64,000 bases of DNA from Symsagittifera roscoffensis (GCF_963678635.1 NC_087071.1:6091624-6155623); one strand, 5' to 3'. Positions 39,357 through 52,350 are shown, counted from the stretch's first letter. The notes: a model not told the origin generated them from the letters alone. Numbers and translations: made by a program.

Positions 39357-40640
39357 ATTTTTTGGACTGGCTAATGTTGCCTAACCATCAAGCAACGAGC
39401 ACAAATCATGATAGGCCTCGAGCATCCGACCATTCGATTGGAAGCGGAGACATAAACACTTCACAGACGCTCCAATTAAAAACTCTGTCAGGAATTCTAA
39501 GACAATTTTTGATAACCTTTGTAATCAACACCGTTTAAAACCTACAATTTTCATATTGGCTACTCGACGGAAAAGTTAAAGCGCCGGATTGAATAAAATG
39601 AAGCGAAAGTTCCTGGCAAAGCCGTTACCTTTTCAGATGTTGTGATGTGATGAATTTCCTGGCTAATGAGTGCTTGATCTATGACATTTTCATGTTATGT
39701 GATGGTGCGGCCCTTTTTTGTGTTTTTATCAGGAGATTTTGATGTTTTTTTTTAAAATTAGAGAGCCGTGGGTGCAATTTGTGACGTACCGGCGAAGCCA
39801 ACGATACACTTTTTGTCTTGTGTTTTTCCTTGAGACGGTCAAAATTCAGTGACATGAAAATTTTGCCATTATGGGTCAAAAAATGAGCCAACAAGGATCC
39901 CTTATTAGATTGAATTTTCAGCTCTGTTTTTACACAACTGATTGCGTCCTATCATTTTTGGTAAAACTAAATTTGTCCGTAATATTGTTTTAATCTAATC
40001 GGGAACAAAAAAAAAACACTTTTGCAGTTTCAGGCCTGGTTCGCGTTGTTCAGAAAGATCAAATAAACCGAAATCAAACAAATTGAGTTTCATGAAATAG
40101 CAAAAAAAAACATTATTCATGAAGGTTGACTTGCAAATCATCCTCATTTGAAAATATTAAAGCGATCAAAGGAGTCATAGATTAAATGCAATCACTTTTT
40201 ATCTGGTTTTTTTAGTAAATAATCCGAGTTGAGAAGATAATTTGGGGAAAATTTGTTTGTTGATCCTAGAAATGATATTTCGTCGTTTTAAACTCGTATA
40301 TTTGCAACTTTCGTTATTGTTTTTGATTTAAAACCATTGATTTCCGGAACTTTCTCGAAAGAAATTTAGCAGGTGTCCAAGCCTAGTTTTCGATCATTTA
40401 AAGCAATCCGAGGCTTAAGATTTTCCGTAGACTAGCTACTATGAAAATTGTAAGTTTTGAACGGTGTTGATTACAAAGGTTATCAAAAATTTTCTTGGAA
40501 TTCCTGACAGAGTTTTTAATTGGAGCGTCTGTGAAGTGGTTACGTCTCCGCTTCCAATCGAATAGTCGGATGCTCGAGGCCTATCATGATCCGTGCTCGT
40601 TGCTTGATGGTGAGGCAACATTAGCCAGTCCGAAATTGGG
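39357..40640. repeat. Foldback element with ~200-bp inverted arms
   Basis: Left arm (39357-39561) and right arm (40438-40640) are inverted copies. Shared strings include ggactggctaatgttgcc, gataggcctcgagcatcc and ttggagcgtctgtgaag, with scattered substitutions. The 876-bp core holds no recognised gene. The layout fits a non-autonomous DNA transposon with long terminal inverted repeats or an inverted duplication. Confidence 0.75.
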
Positions 40641-40983
40641 AAACTTGCTTTTTGTCTCCGTGTACTAAAATCTGACTGAATATAAATCATTGTTTGATAC
40701 ACTGCTCCAACGTTTTAATACTTTACCGTTATTAACAGTTAATAACGTTTTTTTACGTTAAAATTGTCATAAACCCAGAAGGGGTGTAATTAATGCAACC
40801 CTGCCCTAGACTCTAAAGTTCCTAGCATGTATATGTAATCCGGGAATTTTTTTCTAAAATATTTGTCTTTTTAATGCATTACTAGGAAAAAATACAAGGA
40901 TTATCGTTTGGTTTTAATAAAGACGTGAGAAATTTAGAAAAAAAAGTCAAAAAAACCTTCATTTTTTTCGTCTGCTCATTTTA

Positions 40984-41238
40984 TTAGAAATTAGACGATT
41001 CAAGTTTCTCTTGAAGGTAGTTTGTGTTTGCGAATTGCATTTTTGCCTTTTTGATAATTATAGTATTGTAAATCATTTGGTGTCCGATTTTTTTTAAAGC
41101 TGTCACATATGCATACTCGTAGCAACTCATATATTCAAACAAAAAAGTAAACAATGTTTTGCACTGATGCTTCCAGCCCGTCGACCTTGTAATCGATTCG
41201 TGAACACGCAATCCTTTTTTATCTTCTGCGTTGGTCAT
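40984..41238 (-). CDS. Small ORF, 84 codons, uncertain
   Basis: A minus-strand ORF starts at ATG 41238 (MTNAEDKKGLRVHES). The first 18 codons look coding, the rest is less convincing and could be intron (a weak donor CAAG|GTCGAC follows). No family is recognised. It lies downstream of the exon at 41549-41702. Confidence 0.2.
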   Translation of the reverse strand: MTNAEDKKGLRVHESITRSTGWKHQCKTLFTFLFEYMSCYEYAYVTALKKIGHQMIYNTIIIKKAKMQFANTNYLQEKLESSNF

Positions 41239-41548
41239 TCTTTGCTTCGTTGAAATACATTATTAGTGAAAGAGTCTACATTTATGTTAAATTAAACGTG
41301 CGTGATGTTACTTTCAAATCTTAATTATATTTTTCATTTAGAAAAGTTCGACTGATTACTTAAGTTAGAGTTTGAGAATTTTCTGTTTTTGCGACAAACT
41401 TCTTTGAGCCACTGGTTTTTCAAGAAAAGATCATAATGCTTAAATCTGATGGGCCGAACTTATTTAAAACGTAATTATAAGAACTTTTCAAATACAATTT
41501 GGCAATTTTTTGGTCAATAAAGATAGAACCCGGTGTTGAATTTTGAAG

Positions 41549-41702
41549 CTAGCTCGCATCGAGACTTTCATAAATCGTTTTTCTATAAATCTCATCTATA
41601 GTTTCGGATTGAGTTTTTCGAGTCGGAGTGATTGCCGCTATTTTCTTCTGGAAGTACTTCCAGTCGTCGGGGTTTTCGAATGCCAGCGATATTGGATACC
41701 TC
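41549..41702 (-). CDS. Putative terminal exon, unknown gene
   Basis: After a good acceptor (gtttccag, ending 41703) the minus strand is open for 50 codons to a stop: RYPISLAFENPDDWKYFQKK and an Arg/Thr-rich end. Base composition is more balanced than in the surrounding AT-rich DNA, which suggests a real exon. It could be an alternative last exon of the gene at 42252-50952; simple joining to its visible exons does not keep frame. Confidence 0.35.
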
Positions 41703-42251
41703 CTGGAAACCTTGCGGTGAAAAATGGGAAAAAGGGTCAAGTTTGATCCGAGATAGCAGAAACACTTCACGAATTGCAAGCTGTGAATCTAAAACATAGT
41801 AGAGATATTTATTTTCTAAGTTAAGCTAATAAACCCGATGTTACTATCTTGAGGCGTGTTGATTATCAGGAACTAAGGAATCATTGGAATTTTATCTTTA
41901 TAACCGTTTTGAACCGTTTGGGTTTTGAAAAGTTTTCAGAATTCCAAAACTTATAGAGATGAAAAAAGACACATGTTGTTTGCCGAATTATAGGACCGCT
42001 TTTTACAGCGCTTGTCTAACAAATTTCAAACCAAACTTTTCTCTCTAACTAAAAAAATCCCCTATGATAATTTTTCGTTTGTTTTTTTTTGACAAAAAAT
42101 TTACAATTTTTAACCGCTTGGCCTTCTACCTTAGATTTCTTAAGCAGGAGAAACAATTTTTATGCATATTTGGTGAGTTTGTCTGTACTAGCAGTTCTTA
42201 TAACTAATTCTATTTTATAACTTTCTCCTAAATAAATATACAAAAATAAAT

Positions 42252-45200
42252 TTAAACCCATTTTTTCTTGCGTATGTAGTAGCATTGTTGCGTGTAGTCC
42301 CAATTAACGCCATTCTTGGAAAATAATTTGCCCGCTTCTTGAGCAGTGTGACAGGACTGAATGACGTCATTGAGAAACTGGAGTTCCCGGATGTCGAACA
42401 GGTATCCTTGCTTGATGATGACATTTCTCAAGCCACTGTGGATGACCACGCCCACTATGTCTTGATTGTGGTCTTGAAAAAATTATAAAAAATATTCATA
42501 AAAGGGCGTTTCCGATTTCCCATGCATGTTAACTAATTGGGTTTCTAACGTTAAATTTATTGAATAATCGAAAATATTTCTCAAACTGGGTTTTTTCAAA
42601 CGCGTTTTCTCAATTCAGATTGAACTAAAACAAAAGGGGTTCAGGACAAATCTTGCTGATGTTTTAGCAGAATTATTATAATGTAATTTGTTTTGCGAAA
42701 TTTTTTCCTAAAAATTTAACTCAAAAATTGGTCATTTTGGGCATTTTAACTCGAGAAAAAATTCGCCAAAATTGAATCTGATTGGTTGATCAACTGTCTA
42801 CTTATATCACCTGACGTTTTTGCTATGCAACTTTGTTTTAGGCAAAGTTTGCTTTTTCACCCACATACGTAATAATTTACTGCATTTTTAACAATAAAAC
42901 TATTGAATAAAGAATACTGGGTATCATTATGTCAATTTTGCTTCAATTTTGACTGTAAAAATTGTGAGTTTAGCTCAAAAAACTATTGTTTAACAATCTC
43001 TCAAAAACTAAAAATATATATATTCTTTAACAATTATATAAAATGAACCGGTAGCAATTGTCTCTTTTTGTTCGTTATGGTTTTGTATTTTTTGTCATTC
43101 GATTGTGTAACTGTTCGAAAAATTTTATCAACAAAAAATTTGGCTACTGAATGTTGATTTTAAAACAGAGGTTTTTTATTCTTTTGATCTACTAAAAAAT
43201 GCTAATGTTGTGCTATAAACGGTCGAATACCTTGAGTATTGGATCGGATGTCACACATTTGGAGCTTTTTCAAACTTAATTTGAGATGAAGCGTAAATTT
43301 TGAATAATTCTTACACGGCTTTTAGAAAAATGGTCGGAAAAATTTCACTTATCACAACTTTCGAATCAATTTCTTTTAAAATTAAATTAAATTTGCTAGG
43401 CGTTGCATGTAAAATGCTCAGTTCCCAGTTCGAACAAAACTGCTTGTCATACAATTTTCAGATATGAAAACATGCTAATCATACAACTTTGCAAGATTCC
43501 AAACCTACAGAAAATTATTATAATTTTTTTTTCGAATTCTGCTAAATATCTTGTGTTTGGTCCGAAAATACAACAAGACTGCTTGTATCAGGGCGAAGCT
43601 TCGAATGTGCCGACTGCCTTTTAAAGCTTATTGAGCGGTAATAACATTAAAATAAAATAAAAGTAGTAAAATAAAATGAAACTTTTTTTTCAAATTTGAA
43701 ATTTCTTTGAAAATCTTCCCCCCTTACGCCAAGTAAAGTACAAAACAATAAATTTTGCTCCTTTTAACAAATCAAATATGGCAAATGAGCTTCTTTCAAC
43801 CAATTTGGAATGATTTCTAAGACGGAATAAATCTCTGCTTACGCGTTAAGAGCGCGAAATATATCGCGCGTTCATTGTCCAAATTTGGCCAAAATGTCAA
43901 TGTTTAAACCCCCATAATTTTACGAAAAACGATCACAGGTAAAATATCTTTTCACTTTTAAGCTCAAGACAACAATACCTTTTGAATGATATAAAAAATT
44001 TCCGTCAAAAATGGCTAATTAAAAAGTCGAAATTTGTCTGAAGATAAAAAACTCACACCGAGCACAAATATTCCGTTACTTTCGTATCGAAAGTCGGAAC
44101 AATAAACAAGGGTTATCTTACAGAACAAACCCCATTTACTGAATGGAAGAAACCTCACAGACGGACACTCGCATTTGATTAGTAGTAATTGAATAAGAGA
44201 ATTTTTCATGAGTCTTTCAGAACTATGAAGAAAAACGTTTATTTTTTGTATTTGGCTAGAAAGTTTTGTTGTGAAAACCAAAGCCTGATGTTTTTTGACA
44301 AAATGGAGTAAGTTTCACATTGTAAAAAATTTAACTTTTTAGATTTGGATTTGAGCGAAAGTGTTTTGTCAGTTTTAGTTCTCTATTATGAAATGTCCAG
44401 CCTAGACAACGCTAGAGACACAAATAACGGTTTTTTGAATATGAAAATGATATTGCTACTCAGAACAAAAAAAGTCTCTTAATCTTTGATTTTTCAATCC
44501 GAGTATGAATTTGTACGATAAGAATTTTTCTTGTATGGAGGTCTCTCAGGACTCTGATTGGCTGAAAATTTCCACTTAGAACCAAGTGAACGCCCCCTCC
44601 CCCCAAGCTGCTTTTACTTGGTCCCAAATTTCTGCTCCTCTAGAGTGGATTTAGTCAAAATATCATTTTGACCAAAACATAAAAATGTAGTCGTAAATTA
44701 CAATTGTTTCATTTGAGTTGCATAAATTTTTAAAGCGTTGGAATCAAAAGCCTGGCACTGAACACTTTTTCAAAAAAAAAACTAAATAGATAAAATTGTA
44801 AGTGAATTTGAGGATATTGGCTAACTGTGAATAGTGATTACTCGCACTAAATTTATGAGAAAACCAAACAAGACTTCATCTTATATAATTTTAATATAAT
44901 ATAATTTAAAAAAATAAAATTTATAATATAATATGATTTTATAATTATATAATACTATATGTATTAATAAATGTCAGCATATGTACTTAATATAATGCGC
45001 GTTTAGCATTTGGTAGCTTCTTGTTTAAAATGATACAAAAAATGGTGAAAATTTTACCCATCAAAGAATGAAGAGCCACTTTTGGGTAACCTTGACAGCA
45101 AATTCCCCGATCAAACTCCTCGACATTCGCATCAAACTTCCTTCCTTTTCTTTCTTTCTGATTGGTTAAAAATTGAGACCAGCTGTTGTTTGCATCAAAC

Positions 45201-48200
45201 AATGACGTAATACTTGGACTGGGTGATGCAATATCCCGCGAACATGAAATATCTGTAATGTAATTTTGGCGACTTGAACTTGAAGAAGGTGGCGCGGACT
45301 CCTCAAAATGTTCGTCTGAAAAGCGAACTTCTTTGCTCTGTTTGGTCTTGGATTTGCATCGGACCTCTAAATCAAACAAATACAATGGACGCGGAACAAA
45401 AATGCAGAATGGCCAAGGTGCAGAATGCGTCCAAGAGCAGAGAAACATAAAAAAACTTGACTTATATTGGTTTATACGGGATAATTGATAAAAAAAATAT
45501 ATTAGAATCGTCAAAAAAAACCAAGAAAACGAATAAATTATGTATGAATTGGCTTATTTCATCAAAATTTTTGATCAATTTTTAAATTTCATGATTCAAT
45601 TACTCAAATTAATCATACACTGTTCGTTGCTTTGGTATGCTTGACATTCAAGGGCGGAAAATTTTGTCGACTTTTTTTAGGTCCCCAAATCATTTTTCAA
45701 GCTCCCCAGACCACTAAAAAGAGCATGTTTTGGCCCAAGATTTCAGCGCTGCAGGAAAAATTTTGAAAGACAGGCCAAAAAATGCGTTTTCGGCGCGCTA
45801 CCCCCTAAAAATTAGTATACCCGTGCGCAAGATCAGATATTCTTCATTTCATGCATAAATTGATTATCAGATGTGAAATTCTTTATTTTAGATTTTGATA
45901 AGAGTTTACAAATTTCAGATCTAAAAGTTTTGTTTTTCTAGTTTGTTTCAAATCTAAAATTTTCTGTTTCAGATACTAATTTCAAATTTCAAATTTGGAT
46001 CTGAAATAAAAAATTTCAGATTTGAAACAACCTAGCAAAAAAACAAAATTTTCAGATCTGAAATCAGATCTGAGAAATCCTTTGTTAAATTATAATTTAT
46101 GCATTTCGAGTATAAAAATGAGTTCTGAGAAAACTGTTCGAAGACCTGTCAAATCTTTGATTTTCATGAGCGAATTATCCTTTGTTAGCTCATGTGGCTC
46201 TTCCAGTCCCCCTTTCAAATTCAATTTTGAAAAGCTTAATTAACGTTGTCATAATGCAATGCAATTTGGCGTGGTGAACAATTCGGCAACTGTAAAAAAG
46301 ATTTGTTCTTCACACTTAACAGCGTATCATCACGCATTTATCCGTAAAACACTTAAAACAAACATAAAACACGTATTTTGAAAAGGGGGGAACTGGAAAA
46401 GAGCCGCTCATGTTAGCTCATTCGAATATTTATCTCATGCTTAGAGAAACATATTTTGGCACTCTGAAACTTGATTATTTGCTGAGTATCTGCTAGTGGC
46501 TAGCAGAAGCTATCAAATGCAAAAAAAATAGCATAAATTGTGTCAGAATCATAGATTTTTCAGATCTGAAAAAACCAAGAAGAACAAAATTTCAGATCTG
46601 AAAGTAGATCTGAAACAACCAATACTCAAAATATCCAAAAATTTTACAGCCTATCTCAGATCTGAAAATTAGATCTGAAAAATATTATTCCAGATCTGTT
46701 TTAAAAAATTTACTGGGTACGGTTATTTTGGCGACAAAGGCGCCTATAGAAAAGTTTTAGGATCTGTCAGCCAAAAATGGATATCTCGAATCAGTACAAA
46801 GGGGGGACTTTTTGGGTCGGCAGGGGGTCAAGTCCGTGAGGGGCAGGAGGGCCCTGTTGACATTTTTGATAGTTAGTTTACCGATTAGCTTATAACAGTT
46901 GATATTTTTCCGTTTTTCTGCTCTTGGACCCATTATGCTGTCAGACTATTCTGCATATTGAATCACCATCAAATACAATTCTGCTTTCTAGAGATCGACT
47001 TGTAAAGGCTTGGCAAAAACCTGCTGGCATAAGTAGGTAAACTATGCGATGCGGACTCTGGGCGTTTTTTATAATGATGATGAGAGCCTTTCTGCAGAGC
47101 TTTCCAGAGAAAAAGCTAATTTTGCTGCCTTTTGATTGGTCAAAAATTCACTGACTTGATCTAAACCCCCCCACCCCCATTCTTGCAAAAAGAATTGTTA
47201 AATAGATCCCAATATGTTATCACGCATCAAAATGTATCTGCTCAAAAAGTTTATGGTACTGATTTTTTCCATTGAACTGTACGAGTTGGGACAAAAAGGG
47301 GCATGGGGGCATAATGGGAAAGCTTTACACAAACTTGACACACAAAAATGAGAGAGATGGAGAACTTATTCTCTTCAGAACCTCCTACCAATCACAACTC
47401 AAAAAATCCCCCTAGATACTATTTTTTGCCTTCCTTTTCTGGATGATTATCTATGAAATTTTCTGTAAAAACGACTCTGCCACCTAAAATTTTTTTTTTA
47501 TTTAAAAATTTTTTTTTAATGATGTTGAAGAGAAAAACTAGTTACGGCACAGAATTCATCCTGTAAATTTACCCGATTTAAACAACATTGAAAAATGTTC
47601 GGGGAAAAACTTGTAAACAAAAGAAAACTTTTGTGTACTGGAAAAGGCTTGGTTTTTTTGATCCCCCTTTGGTTCTGGGTACTGGGTAGATAGTTGATTG
47701 TTAGATATCCACTCGGAATCGCTGATTTGAATGAAAAACAACGAAATAAATTTAACAGCAATATTGAATATTTTATAGCTATTGTTGTATCTTACAATTT
47801 TGTGATGAACTATTCACTGAGTTGTACAATTCAAAACTTTGCAGAAAATTGCAGTTGCTGGGAGAAAAAAGTATTTCGGTGAGAGACAGAGAATTTCCAC
47901 AGTTACACAGACATTCTCGTAATTTTTAGAAACTTACCTCACCCAAGTTTCTTTGTTGATAATCAATTATCTGGCTTATTTATATTCAAAACCAAATTTA
48001 GCCCTGTAACATTGGATTATACGACAATTTTATGTTTGAAGAGAAAAATTAAAGATCATATGGTCTAACTAATTGGTTTAAATACTCTAATTTGTGTTAT
48101 TTTTATAATAGAATTATTATTTGTATTATTTTATGAAACCAAGAAAATGTATTTTTCTCTCCAAAAAATCGCAATACAATGTTTTGTTGTTTTGTTTCTC

Positions 48201-50952
48201 TATATACTCTCAAGAAAATTTGTTTTTTTTGCACAATTTAAAGGCAAAAAAATCTATGTTTCGCCATATATTCGCTAACAAAAAATGACTCATTGTAAGC
48301 ATGATTGTCTGCCTTACAACAACAGAATCAAATCATTGATTTTGTAAAATCTTTTCAATAGAGTGGGTTATAAACTTTTAACGAGTTTCTTTTACCTGCT
48401 TAACGTTCATTTTCTTAATCTTGATTTTTATTATATTAACCCCTTTTTTATTCGTGGTGCATTCATTCTTCAATTTTTGCCTTCGGTTGTTTTTGAACTA
48501 TAAATAATCAGGAGTTTCTAATTTCTAGCACAAACTGAATGTTTCACTAACATTTTTTTAGCTAATTCATAGTCGCAAGTTTTGTTCCTTTTTTAAGATC
48601 TAATGGCTCGCTGATGCTTTATTTTATTTCCGTAGATTATTCAAAACTTTAAATCATTAGGAATTCATAAAACATATTCTCAGTAAATATTAACTTTTTA
48701 TCGATGATTCTCTCTATATTCAGCGCACTAGCGGATTTAGGGGGCGGGGCATGGGTTAGCGCATGTCTCTCCCCCCCCCCCCCAAAAACAGGGATTTGGA
48801 AAAATTTTAGAGTCGGTCAACCAAAATCGATGTCTTGAAACAGTACCATAGGCGGATCCTCTGACGACGCAAAGAGCCCCACTGTGGTACTATTTTATGA
48901 CCCTCAATTTGGATGACCGACAATAGAATTTTTTAAAGGCGCCTTGGGTGTCAATATTTATTAAATATAGGGGGAGTGCGAGCGAAAATATTTATTAAAT
49001 AAGGGAGAGTGCGAGGAGATATTTTAAAAATTTGAGCTAAAACTGAGTTTTTACTGATGGTGTACGATTAAATCATGGTCGCAACTACCCATGTTAGGGG
49101 CTCATGTTTTTCGAATAAAATTCAGGCTAAAAAGTTTTTCCTGACTATGAGTCACTTTTTTAAAAAGATTTTGTAGGAATTCTACAAGGACAAAAGTTGA
49201 TTCAATTGTAATTATATGGTAAAAAATATATTTTCCTGGGATTATATAGCGAAAAAAAAAAGATTATCTTGAAATTATGTTTAGATAAAAAAAGATACTA
49301 GTGTAATTATAATAGGATCAAGTCGTTGTTGAAATGATCCATTCACGCGCTATTTTAATATAAAATGTTGCCTTATTTGGTTACACATAATCGAGTATAA
49401 TGAAAAACATTTTTGGCGAGATTTTCTCAAAAAAATCTATTTTTATCCGAGATACTTCGGTGCGGGTTGAGATAATTAATAAGACCTTTGCCGATGTAAT
49501 TAACAGGAACACTTAAAAAAAGGAAGAATTCCCAATTATGAAAAAATAGTGGACTGCTTGTGTCTTATGTGTGAATTTAATTGTACAAACTGTTGAAACA
49601 ACCGAAGCCGACAAAATGTCAAACCCAGCCATAATAAAATACTAAAATAACATGTAGTCTAGTTACAAATGCTGGTGTTCAGCTGCTAATGCGAAAAATT
49701 TTTCGCGCGTCTGAGCAGTTAATTTTTCCCGTAGGTTTTTCGCCGCAAGAAAGAAAGAAAAAAAATGTTCAAAAAGTGTGTTATGTCCACCAGTCTTTAA
49801 TTATTTTACATAGGTCACAAGGTTAATTTCGTTAAAATTCCAATTAGGGTAAACTGAAAAACAATCAACATAACCATTCGTCATATCCCTCCTCGAAGCC
49901 ACCTTAAATCGCAGTCGATCTAACCTACAATTTGCCTGCAAAATTTTTTTGATGCCTTATTTGTTTTCCCAAATTTTTGTTTTAAAAAAGTCTTTCTGGT
50001 AGCTTTAAGCTAATTTTGCGAAGTTTCTTGTAAAAAGTTATAAAGAAAAACGTTTGATTCAAAATCGGACTGTTGTAGTAATTGATTTGAAACTTAGACA
50101 TTTTTCTCAGACATGAGTTTTTTATTCCTCACCAAAAGAACTAAGTTGAAGAAGGTCATATCTCATACACAAAAGAAAAGAAAATGTGAAATATGAAAAT
50201 TTTAAAAATTTCTCTAAAAAAATTTATTGGGGTTTTTTGATGCAAAGTTAAAAACAACAGTATTTGGTCTGTTCACTTGGTCATAATAATGTATAACATT
50301 ATAACCAAGGGCGGATATAGGGGAGGGGCGGACGCCCTTTTCTCAGACTCGACCCCCTGTCGACCCAAACGGTCCCCCTTTGGTACTATTTTGAGATAAC
50401 CATTTTTGGCTGACGGAGCCTAAAAATTTTTAAAGACGCCTTGGGCGCCAATATATACATTTTTTGAGAGGGGAGCGCGCGCCAAAAAAGCGATTTTTTG
50501 GTCAACACTTCCCAAAAATTGCCTAAAAACGCATTTTTGGACTGTTTTTTTGAAAAGCTGGCTAAAACAGGGTTTTTTTTAGTGCTTCAGAAGAGCTCGG
50601 AAAATCAATTTGGTTGACCTATAAAAAAGGTCGACATCATTTTCGAAATTTTTTGAAAAATCCGCCCCTCCCCCTCGAGAAAATCGTAGATGCTTCCTTG
50701 ATTAAAACAACGATAAATTAGCTAAACTGAAATCCAAATTAGGGGGAAAATAGAAAACAATAGTTATAAAAAAAACTCACCGGGAAGTTTTTCTGAGTTT
50801 TTGATTGCAACTGGGTTTGAAAAACCTTCAACCCTCTTCTGATTTCCGTTTTCAAGGTCAGTTTTTTTACGCGTTTCAATGGCATGTGATCTAATTTCTT
50901 GTTCGAGTTCTCTATCAAACTCGGGATTTGATTGCAAATAAGCGGTCTTCAT
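42252..50952 (-). CDS. Putative three-exon gene, function unknown
   Basis: Exon 1 (50952-50781) starts MKTAYLQSNPEFDREL and ends at a perfect donor CCCG|GTGAGT. A pyrimidine-AG site (tttatcag, about 50994) lies 40 nt before the ATG and could accept an exon or a spliced leader. Exon 2 (45366-45058) follows acceptor gatttag and ends GATGG|GTAAAA. Exon 3 (42472-42252) follows ttttttcaag and ends in TAA. Each junction is phase 1, so all three fit, giving about 232 residues. Exon 1 is charged and helical, exon 2 Ser-rich then FDRGICCQGYPKVALHSL, exon 3 folded (VVIHSGLRNVIIKQGYLFDI, YYIRKKKWV). I recognise no family. Other small exons may be hidden in the 5.4-kb and 2.6-kb introns. Confidence 0.45.
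42473..45057. other. AT-rich intronic or intergenic DNA
   Basis: No further exon is convincing. The only structured feature is a low-complexity TA-rich tract at 44875-44975. Confidence 0.45.
45645..45835. repeat. GGGCGGA-type dispersed repeat, diverged copy
   Basis: Starts caagggcggaaaatttt and contains ccaaaaaatgcgttttcggcgcg, related to the interior of the 50308-50690 copy. Truncated and non-coding. Confidence 0.45.
45890..46710. repeat. Nested inverted repeats rich in cagatctg
   Basis: The palindromic motif tcagatctga recurs about ten times in two clusters (45890-46075 and 46555-46705). Within the first, 45913-45957 is an inverted copy of 46016-46063. Between the clusters, a segment with ctcatgtggctcttccag (about 46188) is inverted at 46385-46430. 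The whole looks like a foldback element about 800 bp long; no gene. Confidence 0.65.
46715..46865 (-). repeat. GGGCGGA-type dispersed repeat, reverse copy
   Basis: Reverse-complement of the family at 48728 and 50308: gacaaaggcgcct, ctgtcagccaaaaatgg and agtacaaaggggggac appear in inverted order. Confidence 0.6.
46866..48727. other. AT-rich DNA, no gene recognised
   Basis: Within intron 1 of the putative minus-strand gene. Short ORFs (for example at 47516-47761) show no motif. No repeat structure was noticed beyond homopolymers. Confidence 0.4.
48728..48975 (+). repeat. GGGCGGA-type dispersed repeat, copy with poly-C
   Basis: Begins agcggatttagggggcgggg, has a run of 14 C (about 48770-48784), then agtcggtcaaccaaaa, agtaccataggcggatcc and ggcgccttgggtgtcaat, matching the 50308 copy. 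A short direct repeat (tatttattaaata) follows. Confidence 0.6.
50308..50692 (+). repeat. GGGCGGA-type dispersed repeat, longest copy
   Basis: Starts aagggcggatataggggagg and ends near ccgcccctccccctcgag, giving GC-rich inverted ends around an AT-rich core. Such GGGCGGAT...CCGCCC ends are common in small non-autonomous DNA transposons. No coding capacity. Confidence 0.65.
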
Positions 50953-51003
50953 TATGTAGTTTCTTGGGAACCAAAAATTGAATGAACTGATTCTGATAAA
51001 CAA

Positions 51004-52076
51004 GAAATTATAAAATTTGAAAAACTTTTCATTGAAAACTATAATTTTGTGACTCCTTTGTGCGGATGTTTCCGCATTTTTGATTGCAACGAGTCTCTAT
51101 TTTTATAGTTTCCTTATATGAAATTTTAATTGAGATGTGAAATGTTGTTCTTCTATTATTTGGAATCTGCTCAAAATCAATTCGATCGATATTTTCTATA
51201 TTTCCATTATTTTGTGAGCGTTTTATGAGAACGGAAACTATAGATGTGCCATAAAATCAAAATGGAAAAGCAGTGAAGACGATATTGCTGCCAAATGAAT
51301 CGTTTAATGTTTTTGTTTTCACCTGCGTGGCAAATGTAGTACGCCAAAAATGGTAGCGAAACGCGACCACTGTTTTTGTCTTTTCAAATATAACTGTCAA
51401 AACAAGATATAAATTATTTGTTCGAAAAGCCTAGACAAATTTTCCTTATGGAAGTTGTTTTTACGAAAGATCCTAAAAAATACGTTTGATGCTCGGGTTT
51501 ACAAAAAATGCTAATCAAACTTTATCCACTTTTAAAAATTGGTTTTCATACACTTTTCAAGCGATTACATAACTCAGAAGTTTGTAATAAAGGCCTGTAA
51601 CTAATTTTATTTTTTCATTAAGATAAGATTTATGAATGGTGTATGTCATGTATATTTCTTAATTCTCCACAATTTTTGTATGATTTTGGTGACCAAGATC
51701 CTGGGTACTCGAAACCTTGATTCACCAATAATTTCACGGTCTAGAATACAAACAATGCACTCAGACAGATTTGAGTGTGAGTCTTTTCCTTTGAACATTA
51801 CCATGAAACTAACATACTTCTAAGTTTTGGCTGATTTTTTAGTGAAGCTAGTTTTTTATAATCAACATTTGAAATAAGTGTTCACTGACCGGAACAAATA
51901 ATAATTACAATAATAATAAAAGTAATAACAATAGACCATAAGTAGCTAAATTTTAGTATCTGCGGGAAATTAGTTCATATTTAATCGGATTTTCTGGCCC
52001 GAATTTTTTGATGAACGTTTCCAAAAAAGAGGATTTCTCAGAAGATATTTTTTATATGACTTTTGAAGTAATTTTC
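51004..52076. other. Upstream flank of the minus-strand gene
   Basis: AT-rich, with no ORF or repeat of note. It would contain the promoter of the gene starting at 50952 if the model is right. Confidence 0.4.
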
Positions 52077-52089
52077 TCATAATTTTTTT

Positions 52090-52350
52090 AATTGGGGTAT
52101 TAGGAACCCCAAACCCCCAACCACCAAAACAGCGTTGGGTGTATTTGTTGGGGGGAAGTAAGCTAAGTCGGGGAGAGGAGTTAAATTTGAAAAATGCACG
52201 AAAAATTTTTTTTTGTTTTTTTTTTCCTCAATTTGCAGGTATGGGGCGCCTGGGGGTTTGGGGACGGCTAGGTGTGGTGAGGGGAGTGGGTTTTTGAGGG
52301 TGGTTAGGTGCTTTGGGGGTTGGGGGGTAAAAAAAAGGGGAAGGGTGTTA
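52090..52350 (+). other. G-rich tract with quadruplex potential
   Basis: The plus strand has many runs of 4-6 G, such as cgcctgggggtttgggg and ctttgggggttggggggt near 52245-52345, and C runs near 52108. This contrasts with the AT-rich surroundings. The long minus-strand ORF here is a low-complexity Pro-rich shadow. Confidence 0.6.

Noticed and set aside
44875-44985. Replication origin or matrix attachment site from the TA-rich tract
   Set aside because: Low-complexity AT sequence is common in this region and nothing specific supports a function.
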